A stretch of DNA of 64,000 nt from Nonomuraea jabiensis (GTDB lineage: Bacteria; Actinomycetota; Actinomycetes; Streptosporangiales; Streptosporangiaceae). Position numbers and translations under genes: made by a program. The stretch spans positions 10,552,501-10,616,500 of the forward strand of contig NZ_JACHMB010000001.1 of assembly GCF_014204795.1 (NCBI RefSeq), written 5' to 3'. Shown here one piece after another: positions 60,250-64,000 of the stretch; the stretch's first letter is position 1, and each line of letters starts with the position of its first letter. A model generated the notes under the pieces. It did no database searches. It was not told the DNA's origin and saw only the letters and a list, made by a program, of their open reading frames with translations.

Positions 60250-60690
60250 TGCGCCGACACCACGATGGCTGAAGTGGCACGCGAGGCGGGCGTGGCCGTC
60301 CAGACGCTGTACACGTCCGCCCCGGCGGCAAACCCGCCCTGGCCAAGCTCGTCCACGACATCACGCTGGCGGGGAAGCCCGGCCCCTGCCGCAGAGCGAC
60401 CGCCCCGAGGTCCAGGCGATCATCGACGAGCCGGACCCCGCGCGCAAGCTGGCCCTGTACGCCGCCATGGCCACCGCGATCCTTCGGCGCATCAAGCCCG
60501 TACACCGCGTCCTGCGCGCGACGGCCGCCGCGTCCCCGACCGGCGCGGGGCTCCAGGACCTCCTGGCCGACATCGAACGCGAGCGGCTGACGGGCAGCCG
60601 CGGACCGGCCGAACACCTGCACGCTCTCGGCGCGTTGCGCCCGGGCCTCGCTCCGGCCAAGGCCGCCGAGCACGTTCGTCCCCGGAGCGC
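60240..60690 (+). pseudogene. TetR regulator remnant with frameshifts
   Basis: The frame picks up in the recognition helix (ADTTMAEVAREAGVAVQTLYTS) with the first helix and start codon missing. It then shifts frame to ALAKLVHDITLAG, and shifts again to DRPEVQAIIDEPDPARKL and LQDLLADIERERLTG. At least two indels and a 5' deletion make it non-functional. It is divergent from the DUF1772 remnant and was probably its regulator. From 60690 to 60866 I see no gene. Confidence 0.6.
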
Positions 60691-60866
60691 TGCAATCGGG
60701 TGTCGCGAATCGCCAGACACCACAGAGCATCGCCACGGCGGCGGGCCGGCGGGGATCGCCGGCGGGGGTGTTCGTCACTCCTCCACCACCGCCGGTCCCG
60801 CCGGAGCCACCGCCGCCGGAGCCTCACCCCCCCGGGGATCGCCACCCTCCACCGTCCGGGAGGTCC

Positions 60867-61430
60867 TCAAGCGGGAAGGTCATGATTGGCCACCCGAGCG
60901 GACGTCCACCACATGCTCCGGCCTCCCGCGGACGCCGCTCCACGGACGGCCGCGTCAGGCGGGGCGCCGCTGCCCTCCAGGCGGGTGGTGATCGCGATCC
61001 GGTTGTGCGCGTTGATCACTGTCGCGGCCCAGATCAGCGCCGCCAGCTGCGTCTCCTCGAACTCCCTCGCCGCCTCGGCGTACACCTCGTTCGGGACCTG
61101 TCCCGCGAAGACGAGGGTGATCGCCTCGGTCAGCGACAGCGCGGCCCGCTCCCCGCTGGTGAAGAGCTTGCTGTTGCGCCAGGCCCGCAACTCCCGGATG
61201 CGCTCCTCTCCTTCCCCCATGGCCCGCGCGTCCTGGGTGTGCCGGTCGAGTGAGAGGGAACAGCCGTTGATCTGGGACGCGCGGATCTTGATCAGCTGGA
61301 GCAGCCCCGGCGCGATGTCCGCCGCCTGCGCCGCGGCCAGAGCGGCCTCCTGCAGGGCGCTCATCGCGCTGGAGACTTCGGGGGTCACGTTCTTGATCGC
61401 AATCCGCGGGGCAATCGTGGCTACAGACAT
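60867..61430 (-). CDS. Carboxymuconolactone decarboxylase / AhpD-like protein
   Basis: All-helical protein of 187 residues from ATG 61430. The core (LLQLIKIRASQINGCSLSLDRH, then TQDARAMGEGEERI) is the AhpD/CMD domain. The redox motif is normally CxxC followed by His; here it is CSLS-LDRH, so the second cysteine is a serine. It cannot form the usual disulfide and may work differently or be inactive. The C-terminal 35 residues (GSGAPPDAAVRGA onward) go beyond the normal family end. The frame is open up to 61613, but the domain starts at 61430. Confidence 0.78.
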   Translation of the reverse strand: MSVATIAPRIAIKNVTPEVSSAMSALQEAALAAAQAADIAPGLLQLIKIRASQINGCSLSLDRHTQDARAMGEGEERIRELRAWRNSKLFTSGERAALSLTEAITLVFAGQVPNEVYAEAAREFEETQLAALIWAATVINAHNRIAITTRLEGSGAPPDAAVRGAASAGGRSMWWTSARVANHDLPA

Positions 61431-61665
61431 GTCGTGACTCTCATCTCGCTCGTTGAAGCTCTTCGAAGCAAGGACGGGCGCAGCGACGATGTGGCGATAT
61501 GTCCCCCTCTCCGTCCCGCTCGAGAGCGCGCCCCCGGCACCAGGCCCCGCGCGCCCTCCGTACTGCATGGGATACGCGACATCGCCCGCCCCGGTTCGCA
61601 CCGCGCCTGTCACCGAGGAGTCAGAGAGTCAGCCGGGAGCGTGGACGATTGCCCCGGGGTGCCGC

Positions 61666-62118
61666 TCAGCCGCACGCCTTCCCGGTGCCGCCCGAGCCGG
61701 TCTGGACGTTGCGGCGGCCGGCGTTCCACTCCACCGTGACCCTGCCCCAGGCGCAGGTCCTGGGGGCTCGGAGCATGTTGCCCCAGTGACGGCCGTTGTT
61801 GCCTGGCTTGAAGTCGTACGCGTCCCTCCTGCGGTCCCCCGTGTACAGGTAGATGGTGCCGCTCACCTTGGAGTCGGTCGTGATCTCGACCCAGTTGGTC
61901 TTGCACCGGGGGGACCACCAGAGGTTGATCCGTCCGGCGGCGGAGCGGCCCCGGTGCCTGACGAGCGTGCCGGTCCGCACCACCTGGGCGGAGTTCCAGC
62001 AGCCCGACTCGGCCGGGTCCTGGTGGTCGTACGTGTTGGCCTGCGCGTGCGCGGGAGCACCCGCCGACAGGACCGCCGTCATGGCGGCCACGGTGATGGC
62101 CACAACTCGAAGCTGCAC
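61666..62118 (-). CDS. Secreted DUF2690 family protein
   Basis: Exported protein of 150 residues from GTG 62118 (AAGGAG about ten bases upstream). Signal peptide about 1-27 (VVAITVAAMTAVLSAGAPAHA). The DUF2690 core has GCWNSAQVVRTGTLV, then GRINLWWSPRCKTNWVEI, with the usual paired cysteines, and ends with an extra 45 residues holding a third and fourth Cys (CAWG and ACG). Family function is unknown. A gap of 235 bp downstream holds nothing I can support. Confidence 0.78.
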   Translation of the reverse strand: MQLRVVAITVAAMTAVLSAGAPAHAQANTYDHQDPAESGCWNSAQVVRTGTLVRHRGRSAAGRINLWWSPRCKTNWVEITTDSKVSGTIYLYTGDRRRDAYDFKPGNNGRHWGNMLRAPRTCAWGRVTVEWNAGRRNVQTGSGGTGKACG

Positions 62119-62207
62119 GTGGAGTCGGCTCCTTACCTCGAACGACAGATGAAGATCGGCGAGGTTCAGGATAACAGAGCGCGTGCTCCAAAATTGCGGA
62201 CCGGCGG

Positions 62208-63488
62208 CTAGCGGGGGACGAGGTCGCGGACGCCCGCGCGCATGCCGAGGTAGGCGAGGACGCCGAGGCCCGCGCACATCACCCAGACCGCGCCGCCGAC
62301 GTACTCGAACAGCGCCGTGCCGACGCTGGGGCCGATGGCCCAGCCCGCTGTCTGGCAGGTGGACAGCGCGCCGATGTAGCGGCTCCGCAAGGCGGGGGTC
62401 GGGGCGGCGAGGGCCGGGTACGCGCCGATGGACGGGGCGCTGATGATCTCTCCCAGCGTCCAGACGACGGCTCCGAGGATGAAGACCCACGGGCCGAAGG
62501 GCAGGCCGAACAGGCCCAGGCCGACGCCGAGGAGGAGGCAGCCGGCGGCGACGGTGGCGCGCATGGAGAAGCGCTGGATGAGGGTGGTCAGCGGTAGTTC
62601 GACGAGGATCACGAGGGCCCCGTTGAGCGCGACGACCGCGCCGTAGAGCGCGGTCGGGTAGCCGCGCTGCTGCACCTCGAGCGGCAGCGTCGACTGGTAC
62701 TGGACCTCGGCGACCGCCGTGATGAACATCCCGGCGAGGAACAGCAGGAACCGGCGGTCCCGCAGCAGGTCCCGGTAACGGGCGGTATCCGCGGGCACGG
62801 CGGCGCCCCCGAGCACGGCGGTGTCCCCGGGCGCGGCGGCGGCCCCGGGCGTGGCGGTGGCCTCGCGGGTGCCGTGGCCGGGCCCGGTCGGGATGACGAG
62901 CCATACGACGGCGGCGAAGAGCAGGTCGACGAGGGCGTTGACGACGAAGACCACCTGGTAGGAGTACGCGGCGGCCAGCCACACGCCGAGCAGCGGGCCG
63001 ACGGCGGCGCCGAGGTTGAGCCCGAACCTGCCGGCGGCCGAGGTCATCACCAGGCGCTGCGGCGGCGTCAGCTCGGCGAGCATCGTCGCCGCGGCCGGGC
63101 GGTACATCTGCCCGAACGCGCCGGCCGCGAAGCCGACGACCAGCAACGGGACGATCGCCGTCACGGCCGCGAGTCCCGCGGTGGACAGCCCGCACAGCAG
63201 CATCGACCACACGATCACCGCCCGCGCGCCGAACCTCCCTGTCACGCTGCCGCCGACGAACGTGCCGACGATCGACCCCACCCCGAACCCGGTGAGGACG
63301 AACCCCGCCTGCGCGGGGCTGTAGCCGATGCCGGTCAGGTACAGGACCAGGAAGAGCGCGACGAAGCTCCCCATCCGGTTCAGCGCGATGCCGAACAGCA
63401 GCACAATCGCCGGCCGCGGCAGCTCGCGCAGCGTGCGGATCACTCCGGCGGGAGCCTCGTCGGCGGGTGCCCGCGGCGCTTCGGTCAT
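62208..63488 (-). CDS. MFS exporter coupled to an ATP-grasp gene
   Basis: Twelve-helix MFS transporter of 426 residues. TM1 has FGIALNRMGSFVALFLVLYL and loop 2-3 has GGSVTGRFGARAV, the standard MFS motif; AAATMLAELTPPQR is the TM4-5 loop. The central loop is Gly/Ala/Pro-rich. The ATG at 63488 overlaps the stop of the ATP-grasp gene (ATGA), so the two are translated together. This pairing of an ATP-grasp ligase and an MFS exporter is seen for dipeptide or peptide-like products; export of such a product is the likely role. Confidence 0.87.
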   Translation of the reverse strand: MTEAPRAPADEAPAGVIRTLRELPRPAIVLLFGIALNRMGSFVALFLVLYLTGIGYSPAQAGFVLTGFGVGSIVGTFVGGSVTGRFGARAVIVWSMLLCGLSTAGLAAVTAIVPLLVVGFAAGAFGQMYRPAAATMLAELTPPQRLVMTSAAGRFGLNLGAAVGPLLGVWLAAAYSYQVVFVVNALVDLLFAAVVWLVIPTGPGHGTREATATPGAAAAPGDTAVLGGAAVPADTARYRDLLRDRRFLLFLAGMFITAVAEVQYQSTLPLEVQQRGYPTALYGAVVALNGALVILVELPLTTLIQRFSMRATVAAGCLLLGVGLGLFGLPFGPWVFILGAVVWTLGEIISAPSIGAYPALAAPTPALRSRYIGALSTCQTAGWAIGPSVGTALFEYVGGAVWVMCAGLGVLAYLGMRAGVRDLVPR

Positions 63489-64000
63489 GCGGGGCTCCAC
63501 GTGCAGCGCAACGCCGCCAGCGCCTGGTCCAGCGCGGCGGACAACTGTTCGCGGGTGGCCGCGGCGGCGGTGGCGAAGGCGACGCGGCCGTCCATGAGGT
63601 CCTTGTGCGGCAGCAGGACGACCTCGCCCGGCCGGACGAGCGGGACGGCCAGGTCCGCCTCCGGCGGCAGGCCGGACTCGTCGAAGGCGATCTCCTCGAC
63701 GCGGGTCTCGTGCCACGGCGGGTAGGCGAACCTGATCCCCGCGCACAGCGCGCGCGTCCGCGTGAGGTCGGGGACGTCGCCGCACGACACCGCCGCGAGG
63801 GCCAGGCCCGGGTCCACGCCGGAGGCGCTGTCGCACAGGTAGGACAGGAGGTCACCGCCGAGCCGGCCGTTGATCTCGATGAGCTTCGGGCCCTCGTCGG
63901 TGAGCTTGAGCTCGGTGTGCGTGGCGCCGGTGGCGTACCCGATGGCCTCGTGGACCTGGGCGAGGAAGCGCGTGATCGCGGGGTCGCCGAGCAGCGGGTC
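63485..64000 (-). CDS. ATP-grasp domain ligase, C-terminal part (cut by window edge)
   Basis: The last 171 codons of an ATP-grasp enzyme whose start lies beyond the window. The key motif is KLIEINGRLGGDLLSYL, which carries the Mg-ATP-binding Glu and Asn, and it is preceded by GYATGATHTELKL. The following C-terminal domain (FAYPPWHETRVEEIAFDESG) is the usual biotin-carboxylase-C-like cap of L-amino-acid ligases and carboxylate-amine ligases. It shares a 4-bp overlap with the MFS gene. The full domain order upstream is not visible. Confidence 0.85.
   Translation of the reverse strand, partial: DPLLGDPAITRFLAQVHEAIGYATGATHTELKLTDEGPKLIEINGRLGGDLLSYLCDSASGVDPGLALAAVSCGDVPDLTRTRALCAGIRFAYPPWHETRVEEIAFDESGLPPEADLAVPLVRPGEVVLLPHKDLMDGRVAFATAAAATREQLSAALDQALAALRCTWSPA

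Noticed and set aside
1-64000. tRNA, rRNA, CRISPR arrays, prophage structural genes or a plasmid origin
   Set aside because: Reading the intergenic regions on both strands showed no cloverleaf-like sequence, no rRNA motifs, no spaced direct repeats and no phage or replication genes.

Overview
This is a 64 kb stretch of very GC-rich chromosome from a filamentous actinobacterium. The evidence is high-GC codon use, an AfsR/SARP regulator, many TetR/IclR/LacI regulators, secreted polysaccharide-active proteins, a textbook CebR-type operator, Tat/lipobox exports and several leaderless genes. The gene styles suggest a Streptosporangiaceae member (Nonomuraea-like), but that is inference. No rRNA, tRNA, CRISPR array or replication origin is visible.

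Layout. 1-11.3 kb: catabolic and exported-peptidase genes: an amidohydrolase (cut by the window edge) with an IclR regulator, two secreted M14 zinc carboxypeptidases in tandem, and an IclR-FAH-FAD/Fe-S dehydrogenase operon. 11.3-14.3 kb: a small membrane protein behind two tandem 23-bp operators, a PAP2 phosphatase, and a TetR/epimerase pair that shares one symmetric palindromic promoter. 14.3-19.1 kb: a five-gene operon (HtrA-like protease, MoxR AAA ATPase, DUF58, two VWA membrane proteins). 19.2-25.8 kb: an erythromycin-esterase-like protein, a serine hydrolase fused to an unrelated N-terminal domain, a secreted protein, then sulfotransferase-TetR-SET-S4. 25.8-35 kb: transporters, a secreted PLD-like protein, an APH-like kinase, a cupin, a methyltransferase and a deletion scar joining two broken genes. 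35-39.7 kb: an AfsR-type regulator between small secreted genes, one of which carries phased 11-bp repeats in its promoter. 39.7-47.9 kb: a beta-L-arabinofuranosidase (GH127) uptake operon with DUF624, two permeases, a binding lipoprotein and two overlapping LacI genes. 47.9-50.3 kb: a CBM2 protein under a CebR-type operator, and an SGNH hydrolase. 50.8-58.3 kb: a CHAT-protease/TPR gene with a small TM protein and a giant zinc-ribbon membrane protein. 58.4-59.74 kb: a TnpB-only IS605-type element. 59.9-64 kb: a second deletion scar, an AhpD-like protein lacking one redox cysteine, a DUF2690 protein, and an MFS exporter overlapping an ATP-grasp ligase that runs off the window.

How parts work together. 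The GH127 operon looks like import and breakdown of arabinofuranosyl oligosaccharides. The CebR-box gene would respond to cello-oligosaccharides. The CHAT-TPR, small TM and multi-TM proteins look like a sensor-protease-membrane module of the conflict or cell-death type. Its promoter-proximal side abuts a TnpB element whose predicted guide comes from the flanking DNA. That module is the best candidate for a poorly described system here. Degraded genes cluster at about 22.3, 33.2, 35.4 and 60.2 kb, so this is accessory, actively eroding chromosome.
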